Below, piece by piece: positions 1 to 5,863 of a stretch of 11,562 bases of DNA. The translations under genes and the position numbers were made by a program. The notes under the pieces are model-generated. The model was not told where the DNA came from, did not search any database, and saw nothing but the letters and a program-made list of their open reading frames with translations. Numbering within the stretch: the first letter of the stretch is position 1; the number at the start of each line of letters is the position of its first letter. Source of the stretch: JAEXOD01 sp937930275 (GTDB lineage Bacteria; Bacteroidota; Ignavibacteria; Ignavibacteriales; Melioribacteraceae); NCBI GenBank assembly GCA_036733965.1, contig DAIMZL010000094.1:1-11562 (forward strand), in the 5' to 3' direction.

Positions 1-37
1 AAAAAACCGGCAATTCATGTGGGGTTAGAATTGCCGG
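1..37 (-). terminator. Intrinsic terminator of the small exported-protein gene
   Basis: Perfect 10-bp stem CCGGCAATTC (7-16) / GAATTGCCGG (28-37) with an 11-nt loop, followed on the minus strand by six U (1-6). It lies 32 bp after the stop codon of the gene at 70-456, so it ends that transcript. No other terminator-like hairpin was seen between 38 and 890, so readthrough from the regulator gene upstream would also end here. Confidence 0.85.
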
Positions 38-69
38 TAGAGGGGAGGTTACCACGACACAAAATTTAC

Positions 70-456
70 TTATCTGCTCGCTAATCTTTCAATTTTGTTT
101 GTCAATATTCTGAAATTATCTTCCGGATCGGCATTAATATTTAAGTCTATTTCGCCAAATTGATCGGTATTTTTTATATATAAAAAAGCCAAATGCGCTT
201 GATATCTAATTTTAATGGAAGCTCCATTTAAAGATAGATTTTTTAGTTTTGATAAAATACCGCCGTAGTTAAACTCTGGATATTTGTTTTTTAATATTAC
301 GGATTGATAAATACAAGATTCAATTAATCCGTCAATATTAGAATCTAACCCGCGTACAATATTTGGTATCCCTTTTTCAACAAAATAATTGTTTGATACG
401 GCTTTTGTAGCGCTTAAAGAAACAAACATCGCAATAATTAACAGTACTTTTTTCAT
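70..456 (-). CDS. Small exported protein of unknown function, likely sigma-54 dependent
   Basis: 128-residue protein that I do not recognise. Residues 1-19 form a classical Sec signal peptide: MKK, a hydrophobic core LLIIAMFVSLSA, and cleavage probably after TKA (residue 19), so the mature protein is about 109 residues in the periplasm or outside. The rest looks mostly helical (segments DGLIESCIYQSVILKNKYP and KIRYQAHLAFLYIK) and ends in an acidic stretch NADPEDNF followed by a final helix. There is one cysteine and no lipobox, metal-binding or catalytic motif. The ATG start is supported by AGGAG at 465-469, 8 nt upstream. A sigma-54 promoter at 498-514 predicts a leader of about 30 nt, and the two-component sigma-54 activator next door is the obvious controller. 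The gene ends at the hairpin at 1-37. Its role may be a secreted effector or envelope stress protein, but that is inference from position only. Confidence 0.8.
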   Translation of the reverse strand: MKKVLLIIAMFVSLSATKAVSNNYFVEKGIPNIVRGLDSNIDGLIESCIYQSVILKNKYPEFNYGGILSKLKNLSLNGASIKIRYQAHLAFLYIKNTDQFGEIDLNINADPEDNFRILTNKIERLASR

Positions 457-497
457 TTTATTTACTCCTATATGTTTTAGGTGTTCGCCTATAGTAC

Positions 498-514
498 GAC
501 AATCTGCGTGCCAA
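498..514 (-). promoter_or_regulatory. Sigma-54 (-24/-12) promoter
   Basis: On the minus strand the site reads TTGGCACG-CAGA-TTGTC. The -24 box TTGGCACG matches the sigma-54 consensus exactly, and the -12 box is TTGT instead of TTGC with the canonical 10-nt spacing between the GG and the G-pyrimidine pair. The predicted start is near 487, giving a leader of about 30 nt that contains the AGGAG at 465-469. Other TGGCAC matches in the spacer (about 636-641 and 864-869, minus strand) lack a correctly spaced -12 box. An NtrC-type activator gene lies within 400 bp, as expected for this promoter class. Confidence 0.7.
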
Positions 515-550
515 AGTTCTTAGTCAACAGTTTTTGCACCAATCGTACTT

Positions 551-568
551 TGTTAACTTATTATATTA
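551..568 (+). repeat. 18-bp direct repeat, copy 1 (copy 2 at 747-764)
   Basis: TGTTAACTTATTATATTA occurs identically at 551-568 and 747-764, and the identity stops at both ends. Copy 1 overlaps the dyad at 554-578. Copy 2 runs into an AT-only palindrome ATATTATATAATAT (759-772). The core TGTTAAC occurs a third time at 802-808 within the palindrome ATGTTAACAT (801-810). These are probably binding sites in the spacer between the activator and its presumed target. Confidence 0.55.
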
Positions 569-578
569 CAATAAGTTA
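554..578. promoter_or_regulatory. Candidate enhancer (activator-binding dyad) for the sigma-54 promoter
   Basis: Perfect 9-bp inverted repeat TAACTTATT (554-562) / AATAAGTTA (570-578) around a 7-bp spacer. Its centre at 566 is about 79 bp upstream of the predicted start near 487, within the usual range for sigma-54 enhancers. The left arm and spacer are part of an 18-bp sequence that recurs at 747-764. Binding by the activator encoded at 891-2303 is inference. Confidence 0.5.
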
Positions 579-746
579 TGCTGCTTTCCGATTTTAAGGA
601 AAAATTAAATAACCAAGCCTGCAAATTGTGATACAGTGCCACAAAAATGCATATTATTGAATAATTATTCAAAAGACCAAAATATCCTTAATTATTATTC
701 CCTTTTGCTATTTATTAATGCATTAATTATTAGATTTTCGATAATC

Positions 747-764
747 TGTTAACTTATTATATTA
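747..764 (+). repeat. 18-bp direct repeat, copy 2
   Basis: Exact copy of 551-568, located about 260-277 bp upstream of the predicted sigma-54 start, a distance still compatible with a distal enhancer acting by DNA looping. The surrounding 720-780 segment is almost pure A+T. Confidence 0.5.
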
Positions 765-890
765 TATAATATTACAGATGAAATAAAATCACTTAACAAT
801 ATGTTAACATGAGAATAATAAACGGGTTTAATTTAACAGCTTTATTTACACATTTGTGGCAATGTGCCAAATTGTGGCAGGTATTTGTAT

Positions 891-2303
891 TTACTTTTTC
901 CTTTGTAATCTATTATTTAAAGCCCTTCTGGATAGCCCCAATAATTCGGCAGCTAAAGTCTGATTTCCTTCCGTTCGTTTTAATGCTTCTTCTATAAGCA
1001 TATTTTCCATTTCTTCTAAAGTGGGTATAGCATACGGAGAAAAATTAACAATTGGTAAATTATCTACCGCTACTTGTTCGGAAAAAATTTGATTAGATTT
1101 TTTAAATATTTTCTCTTTAATCGGTTCTAATGATAGTATCCCCGATTTATGAGTACTAACTGCATCAAACATTAATCCTTGTAGCTCTCTCACATTCCCC
1201 GGAAAGCTGTAATTTGCCAAAAGAGTATATATTTCTTTTGGTAAGGTCGGTTTTGGTTTACCTAAACTATTTGCAGCTAACTCAACAAAATGATTTACCA
1301 ATAGAGGCAAGTCTTCCAATCTTTCACGTAAAGGGGGTAATTGTATTTGATGAGTATATAATCTATAATATAAATCCTTTCTAAATAGATTATTTACAAG
1401 TCTTTCTTCCAAGTTGTGTAAAGTGGCACAAATTATTCTTGCATCGCTTTGTTTTGCAATATCGCTACCCAAAGGATAATAACTTCCTTCCTGCAATAAA
1501 CGTAACAACTTTACTTGGGATTCCGGGCTAAGATCGCCGATTTCATCCAAAAATAAAGTTCCCCCTTCGGCTCGTTCAATTAAACCTTTTCTTTCGGTAT
1601 CGCTTCCTGTATAAGCTCCTTTTTTGTGCCCGAAAAGAGTATCCGAAAATAAGTTGTCATCTAACCCCGCAACATTTATACTTACAAGTTCTCCGGTTCT
1701 TCCGCTTAAAGTGTGAATTGCTTTTGCAATTAATTCTTTTCCAACTCCGGTTTCTCCCGTAATTAAAACAGGTAATTGTGTTTTTGAAATTGCTTCGGAA
1801 TATTTAAATATTGCTCGCAAAGCCGGTGATTTTGTTACAATTTCGTTAAATACTTCCGGATTTTCAAGTTCATCCTTTAATAAATATCTTTTTAAAATCC
1901 TATTTTCATTTTTAATTTCACGTAAGTTTAAACCGCCTTTTACAGTTGTTGCAAGTCTTGTACTATCAACCGGTTTTAATATATAGTTAAACGCGCCGGC
2001 TTTTATACACGAAACTGCATTTTCCACGTCATTAATTGCGGTTATTATTATAACGGGTATATCCGGATACTTTTCCACTATTAACGGAAGTAATTCGGTT
2101 CCCTTAATATTAGGCATATTAATATCTAATATAATAAGAGAAAACTCAGTTCCCTTTAACAAGTCCATAACTTTGGAACTGTCAACTTCGGTAATTAAGT
2201 TGTTTATTCCGTTTGAGTTTAGTGCAAGTTCTGCGCTTAGCAAAAAATTTTCTTCGTCATCAACTATCAAAATCGGAAATTTGGGATATACTCTGCTCCC
2301 CAT
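891..2303 (-). CDS. NtrC-family sigma-54-dependent response regulator
   Basis: 470-residue cytoplasmic activator with the full three-part architecture. The receiver domain (about 10-125) has the acidic pair D15-D16, phospho-acceptor D60 in LDINMP, T88 and K110 in LKP. The AAA+ sigma-54 interaction domain (about 150-385) has Walker A GETGVGKE (183-190), the sigma-54 contact loop GAYTGS (229-234), Walker B FLDEIG (251-256) and the LPPLRER segment. A Fis-type helix-turn-helix lies at the C terminus (about 430-470, QTLAAELLGLSRRALNNRL). The length is normal for the family. The contact loop departs from canonical GAFTGA at two positions (F to Y, A to S). The ATG start has AGGAG at 2309-2313. The gene begins 14 bp after the stop of the kinase gene and is surely its cognate regulator. 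Its likely target is the sigma-54 promoter at 498-514. Confidence 0.95.
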   Translation of the reverse strand: MGSRVYPKFPILIVDDEENFLLSAELALNSNGINNLITEVDSSKVMDLLKGTEFSLIILDINMPNIKGTELLPLIVEKYPDIPVIIITAINDVENAVSCIKAGAFNYILKPVDSTRLATTVKGGLNLREIKNENRILKRYLLKDELENPEVFNEIVTKSPALRAIFKYSEAISKTQLPVLITGETGVGKELIAKAIHTLSGRTGELVSINVAGLDDNLFSDTLFGHKKGAYTGSDTERKGLIERAEGGTLFLDEIGDLSPESQVKLLRLLQEGSYYPLGSDIAKQSDARIICATLHNLEERLVNNLFRKDLYYRLYTHQIQLPPLRERLEDLPLLVNHFVELAANSLGKPKPTLPKEIYTLLANYSFPGNVRELQGLMFDAVSTHKSGILSLEPIKEKIFKKSNQIFSEQVAVDNLPIVNFSPYAIPTLEEMENMLIEEALKRTEGNQTLAAELLGLSRRALNNRLQRKK

Positions 2304-2317
2304 GATTACTCCTATTT

Positions 2318-3511
2318 TTATAATACCGGTAAAATAACCGAAAAAACGGTCTGTTTTCCTATTTCACTAATTACTTTTAGCTCGCCGCCGTGTCTTTTAA
2401 TTATATTGTACGAAATATAAAGTCCTAAACCAGTGCCTCCTTCTTCTCTTTTAGTAGTATAAAAGGGATCAAATATATGCTTTAATTTTTCGTATTCAAT
2501 TCCTTTTCCTTCATCTACTACATCAATTCTAACAATCTTTTTATCAGCAATGTAATTTACGTTTATTTCTATTTTATTGTTGCCGTTTGTTAACGCATGG
2601 CAGGCATTTGTAATTAAGTTAATAATAACTTGCTCCAATTGCTGTAAGTTTCCTTTTATTTTGGGAATATCTTTATTATAATTAACAACAAAATTTGAAG
2701 TCGATTTTTTAATTAAGCTTGAAGTTAACATAATTGCATTTTCAATAACTTCATTTAAATCCGTATCGGAATCATATGTAAATTGGTCATCTTCTTTTTT
2801 AGCAAAATTTGTTAATCCTTGTGTAATTTTCTGAATTCTTACTGCTCCTTTATATATACCGTCAATTGAGTTTTTAATTTTTTCTATGGAATTACTGTAA
2901 ACCATTCCTCCCAATAAAAAGTCGCCGTTTTCTTTATAGTAATCTTGCAAAATCGGTTGAATATCATTCCATACTCTGCTTAAAACGGAAACATTTAACA
3001 ATATAAAATTATTCGGATTATTAATTTCATGGGCAATTCCGGTAGTAAGAGTACCAATCGAAACCATTTTATCTGCTTGAATAAGTTGATTTTGCTTAAT
3101 TTCGGTTAATTCTTCTGCAATTTTACGTTCTGTAATGTCGTTAATTAAACCGTCATAATAAAGTAGTTTACCTTCTTCGTTTCTGGAAAGCACTATACTA
3201 TTTTTAACCCATTTTAATTGCCCGTTTCTATGATAAATTCTATGCTCTAATGGGGGCATATCTTTTCCCGAAAGAGCATCTTTTGCCTGCTGTAATACTT
3301 TTTCCTTGTCTTCTTCATGAACCATACCATACCATAATTCGGGATTCGCCTCAAAATCTTCCGACATATAACCGGTTACTGCTAAACATCCCGGTCCATG
3401 GTAAGTTTCAACTGCAATACCGTTATCTACTTTTACTGTATATATGTAATCGGTTAAATGCTTTAATAAACGACTATATCTTTCTTGTGCTTCTATTATT
3501 TGCTTTTCCAT
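2318..3511 (-). CDS. PAS-domain sensor histidine kinase (soluble, NtrB/ZraS-like catalytic core)
   Basis: 397-residue kinase that senses an unknown cue and should phosphorylate D60 of the activator encoded next. A PAS/PAC module spans about 10-130 (ending YYDGLINDITERK). A linker leads to the dimerisation helix with phospho-acceptor H161 in GIAHEINNPNNF. The ATPase domain has the N box around N298-N302 (NLITNACHAL), G1 DEGKG (333-337), F box FDPFYTT (347-353) and G2 GGTGLGL (358-364). No signal peptide or membrane helix is visible, so it acts in the cytosol and the PAS domain is the only sensor; the signal could be redox, a bound cofactor or a partner protein. It is first in the two-gene operon. 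The ATG start at 3511 gives a complete PAS N terminus. Upstream there is only weak Shine-Dalgarno complementarity (TTGAGAAT). Confidence 0.93.
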   Translation of the reverse strand: MEKQIIEAQERYSRLLKHLTDYIYTVKVDNGIAVETYHGPGCLAVTGYMSEDFEANPELWYGMVHEEDKEKVLQQAKDALSGKDMPPLEHRIYHRNGQLKWVKNSIVLSRNEEGKLLYYDGLINDITERKIAEELTEIKQNQLIQADKMVSIGTLTTGIAHEINNPNNFILLNVSVLSRVWNDIQPILQDYYKENGDFLLGGMVYSNSIEKIKNSIDGIYKGAVRIQKITQGLTNFAKKEDDQFTYDSDTDLNEVIENAIMLTSSLIKKSTSNFVVNYNKDIPKIKGNLQQLEQVIINLITNACHALTNGNNKIEINVNYIADKKIVRIDVVDEGKGIEYEKLKHIFDPFYTTKREEGGTGLGLYISYNIIKRHGGELKVISEIGKQTVFSVILPVL

Positions 3512-3531
3512 ATTCTCAATAATTTTTCATA

Positions 3532-3552
3532 CAAATATAATTAACAAATTTA
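3532..3552 (-). promoter_or_regulatory. Possible promoter of the kinase-activator operon
   Basis: On the minus strand, TAAATTTG (3545-3552) and TATATTTG (3532-3539) both fit the Bacteroidota -7 consensus TAnnTTTG and lie 20-40 bp before the kinase start. Neither has a clear TTG at -33, so the call is weak. No sigma-54 box was seen here, which suggests the operon is transcribed by a vegetative factor. Confidence 0.3.
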
Positions 3553-3618
3553 TAGAATTGTTAAAATTACGGTTAATTTGAAGTAAACCTTTTAAAATCA
3601 ATTGCTTTTTGGGTCTTT

Positions 3619-3654
3619 AAAAAAAACAAGCCCGACCTTGTTAGATCGGGCTTG
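3619..3654 (-). terminator. Strong minus-strand terminator with no adjacent gene
   Basis: Perfect 9-bp stem CAAGCCCGA (3627-3635) / TCGGGCTTG (3646-3654) with a 10-nt loop, followed on the minus strand by eight U (3619-3626). It lies before the kinase operon promoter and would stop minus-strand transcription arriving from the right. No minus-strand ORF exists between 3655 and 5860, where the efflux operon ends. It therefore ends either an undescribed RNA, or antisense readthrough of the efflux operon. Confidence 0.8.
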
Positions 3655-3741
3655 CTCTGGTTTAGCGCCTTAGAGGCGCCTGGGCAAAGGAGGGTTTGAG
3701 GGCACTTCAAACTTAACACTTTTTTTATTTTTATCCAAATC

Positions 3742-3776
3742 TTTTTTAATTTTTTTTACTTTTTTTTCACTTTTTT
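3742..3776. other. Helically phased T-tracts (predicted curved DNA)
   Basis: Four T-runs of 6, 8, 8 and 6 (3742-3747, 3750-3757, 3760-3767, 3771-3776) have centres about 9-10 bp apart, which is in phase with the DNA helix and should give intrinsic curvature. Two further T-runs (3720-3726, 3728-3732) precede them. The block lies about 85-130 bp upstream of the predicted restriction-gene promoter. Confidence 0.5.
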
Positions 3777-3859
3777 AGGGTAGGTACCAAACTTTTGCCC
3801 TAACTAAAGTATATCACCAATCTATATTTACTATTATTTTAACTTTTTAATAATTTTAG

Positions 3860-3867
3860 TATATTTA
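3860..3867 (+). promoter_or_regulatory. Possible promoter of the restriction-modification operon
   Basis: TATATTTA resembles the TAnnTTTG -7 element with its last base changed. It would start transcription around 3874 and leave a leader of about 19 nt containing the GGAG ribosome site (3882-3885). No clear -33 element is present, so the call is tentative. Confidence 0.3.
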
Positions 3868-3892
3868 TAAACCTAATATTTGGAGTTAATCT

Positions 3893-4879
3893 TTGAAAAC
3901 GAGTGAAGAAAAATTTGAAACAGTTATAAATAAAAACACTTTCTATTTTTTGAATTCAAGATTTGAAAATGATTATGAAGGATATGTTTATTCTCTAAAA
4001 CAGGCTATTGTAGTATTAAAAAATGACATATTAACAAACGGACTTAAAAAAGACATCTTTATTGATTTATTACAGAAAAAGCAAAATGGTTTAAAAATTT
4101 TATTAGCAATAACAGGTTTTTCTAATGAATCCTTAAAAAGATTGATAACAATTATTAGAATAACAGATGACAAAGAATTAAATGAATTAGTTTACAAAGA
4201 TAAATGGTGCTCGATTGATGACCGGCAAGAAATATGTGAGTGGGGTGATAAGAAAATTGAATCTTTAATAAAAGAGAATCCATTTTTTTGTCATGCTATA
4301 GTTAATATTTTTTTTGAAGGAGCATCTATTCCATTTCTAAGTGAAACACTTCCGTTATTTGAGTTAAAAAAATTAGATTCGGCAAAGCTAAATTTTGAAC
4401 TTGAAGCAATGATTGACACAATTGTACGATATAAAGAAAAAGGTAGTTATTCAGGAAAACCCGGGAATAATGCAGAGTCTCAAATTATAAAAATTCTCGA
4501 GGAATCCGGTATCCAATATGAGAAAGGTGATCTATCTGAATTAACTCAAAAAGCTATTAATACTAAACGAACTCTTGATTTTATCATTCCGAATAAAACT
4601 AATCCTATAGTTATAATTGAATGCTCGTACTTAACAACAACCGGCTCCGGACAAGGGGATAAATCTAAAGTTGAAATATCAGTTAACGAGTTATTGAAAA
4701 CTTACTACCCAAAGGCTAAATTTATTGGATTTGTAGACGGGATTGGTTGGTATGTTAGAAAGGCTGATTTAAAAAGAATGGTTGATGCGTATGAAGATGT
4801 TTTCACTTTTCATAAAGAAGAGCTTGATAGATTTAAATTACTACTTGAGAATAATAAAACGAAATTTAGAGTAAAATAA
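3893..4879 (+). CDS. Type II restriction endonuclease, PD-(D/E)XK fold, DpnII/MboI-like C terminus
   Basis: 328-residue protein immediately upstream of a DNA methyltransferase, so almost certainly its partner endonuclease. The C-terminal third carries the recognisable nuclease core: E195 in a helix (NNAESQII), D229 in TLDFIIP, then IIECSY with E243, a TTTGSGQGDKSK loop and a VDGIGW strand. The order DF-x-I, E-x-(S/N)-(Y/F), Gly-rich lysine segment and DGIGW resembles DpnII/MboI-type enzymes. The usual ExK lysine is replaced by S245, so a lysine from the loop (K257 or K259) may substitute; this is inference. The N-terminal 170 residues are helical and unassigned. The start is TTG, supported by GGAG (3882-3885) 7 nt upstream; no ATG is better placed. 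The stop codon directly touches the methyltransferase ATG. The recognition sequence cannot be read from the protein. Confidence 0.75.
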   Translation: MKTSEEKFETVINKNTFYFLNSRFENDYEGYVYSLKQAIVVLKNDILTNGLKKDIFIDLLQKKQNGLKILLAITGFSNESLKRLITIIRITDDKELNELVYKDKWCSIDDRQEICEWGDKKIESLIKENPFFCHAIVNIFFEGASIPFLSETLPLFELKKLDSAKLNFELEAMIDTIVRYKEKGSYSGKPGNNAESQIIKILEESGIQYEKGDLSELTQKAINTKRTLDFIIPNKTNPIVIIECSYLTTTGSGQGDKSKVEISVNELLKTYYPKAKFIGFVDGIGWYVRKADLKRMVDAYEDVFTFHKEELDRFKLLLENNKTKFRVK

Positions 4880-5863
4880 ATGGAATTAAATAAAATAATT
4901 GTTGGTGATTGCTTAGCAGAGTTGAAAAGGATACCCGATGAAAGTGTTGATATGGCTTTTGCAGATCCTCCTTTCAATCTTAAAAAAAATTATTCAAGTT
5001 ATCATGATAGCTTAGAATTTCAAGAATATTTGCAATGGTGTGAGTTATGGATTTCTGAAATGGTTAGAGTTACAAAACCAACCGGTTCGATCTTTTTACA
5101 TAATATACCTAAATGGTTAACTTATTATGCTACATTTTTAAACAAATTTGCTTATTTTAAGCATTGGATTGCTTGGGACGCGCCAACCTCGCCCATGGGT
5201 AATTCTTTACAACCTGCTCATTACGGAATACTTTTTTATACAAAAGCTGCAAAAGGGGCTAAAATTTACGAACTGCGTAGTCCTCATAAAAGAGAAAGGA
5301 AGACAGGATATCTTGCTAAAGATTATGGCGGAAAAAAAGACATGCTGCATCCTTTTGGGCCCTTAGTTTCGGATGTTTGGACGGATATTCATAGAATAAA
5401 GCATAATAATAAAAGGGACCCTCATCCTTGTCAATTACCTATCCACTTATTGGACAGGTTAATTTTAATGACAACAGATGAAGGCGATATCGTATTAGAT
5501 CCATTTTCAGGAACCGGAACCACAGCAATTTCTGCTAAACGACTTGGTAGAAACTATATTGGTTTAGAATTAGACCCTAATTACGCTATAATATCTGAAG
5601 ATAAGTTAAAAATGACCTCTAATGATTCTAAGTTGGGGGATATATATGTAAGTTACTACTTAAAAGACGTTCTGACAATTCGGGATATTGATTGGAACTA
5701 TCTTAAAGACTTTTTTTATATTCCTACTCCTTCCCGTTCAATTGATCAATATAAAGCAACTTTGATTAATTCAAATATCATTCCAACATCAAGTTTTAAT
5801 GTATTCAAGAAAGAAAATACCGATAGTATGCTAAATTTATTTGACGGTACTTACTCCGGTTAA
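4880..5863 (+). CDS. Site-specific DNA methyltransferase, beta class, probably N6-adenine
   Basis: 327-residue enzyme that protects host DNA from the endonuclease encoded before it, using S-adenosylmethionine. The catalytic motif IV ADPPFNL lies near the N terminus (D29-F32) and the AdoMet-binding motif I DPFSGTGTT near the C terminus (207-215), which is the beta-class order. HPCQLP (182-187) corresponds to motif X, and GRNYIGLELDPNY follows motif I. DPPF favours N6-adenine over N4-cytosine methylation. The variable part at about 75-165 (HNIPKWLTYY to KKDMLHPFGP) probably reads the target sequence. About 80 residues (250-327, starting KLGDIYVSYYL) extend beyond the usual core. The ATG follows the previous stop without a gap and has only a weak ribosome site, so translation is probably coupled. 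Its stop shares bases 5860-5863 with the stop of the convergent permease gene. Confidence 0.9.
   Translation: MELNKIIVGDCLAELKRIPDESVDMAFADPPFNLKKNYSSYHDSLEFQEYLQWCELWISEMVRVTKPTGSIFLHNIPKWLTYYATFLNKFAYFKHWIAWDAPTSPMGNSLQPAHYGILFYTKAAKGAKIYELRSPHKRERKTGYLAKDYGGKKDMLHPFGPLVSDVWTDIHRIKHNNKRDPHPCQLPIHLLDRLILMTTDEGDIVLDPFSGTGTTAISAKRLGRNYIGLELDPNYAIISEDKLKMTSNDSKLGDIYVSYYLKDVLTIRDIDWNYLKDFFYIPTPSRSIDQYKATLINSNIIPTSSFNVFKKENTDSMLNLFDGTYSG

Larger units (their letters stand above)
457..890. other. 434-bp regulatory spacer without genes
   Basis: No credible ORF lies in this spacer. It contains the AGGAG of the small exported-protein gene (465-469), the sigma-54 promoter (498-514), the dyad (554-578), two 18-bp direct repeats, the palindrome ATGTTAACAT (801-810), and a cluster of TTGTGGCA sites (854-861 and 872-879, with an inverted TGCCACAA at 638-645). 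No intrinsic terminator was found after the activator gene. Confidence 0.6.
3655..3892. other. Structured non-coding region upstream of the restriction gene
   Basis: All reading frames are closed here. Contents, left to right: a small GC-rich hairpin GCGCCT-TAG-AGGCGC (3665-3679); a purine tract AAAGGAGG (3686-3693) whose minus-strand copy CCTCCTTT equals the anti-Shine-Dalgarno tail of 16S rRNA; six T-tracts between 3720 and 3776; an inverted repeat TTAGGG (3775-3780) / CCCTAA (3798-3803); and an AT-rich stretch with the likely promoter and ribosome site of the restriction gene. Together with the terminator at 3619-3654, the minus strand could encode a small RNA. Confidence 0.45.

Noticed and set aside
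611..645. Second sigma-54 promoter (TGGCAC with a downstream TTGCA, minus strand)
   Set aside because: There are 16 nt rather than 10 between the GG and GC elements, which is incompatible with sigma-54 binding.
809..997. 62-codon plus-strand ORF with hydrophobic translation
   Set aside because: It has no good ribosome site and more than half of it is antisense to the end of the activator gene, whose Fis-type helix-turn-helix is clearly coding.
3250..3522. 90-codon plus-strand ORF
   Set aside because: It is a shadow of the PAS-domain part of the kinase gene; the minus-strand protein shows a full domain set.
3720..3830. Remnant of a lysine-rich histone-like gene on the minus strand
   Set aside because: The A-rich minus strand would encode lysines, but all three frames have stops within a few codons.
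3655..3892. Retron or msDNA locus
   Set aside because: The region is structured and AT-rich, but no reverse transcriptase lies nearby; the adjacent genes are a nuclease and a methyltransferase.
3893..5863. GATC specificity, as for DpnII
   Set aside because: The endonuclease only resembles that family in its C-terminal motifs, the methyltransferase differs clearly from DpnA, and specificity cannot be deduced from these features.
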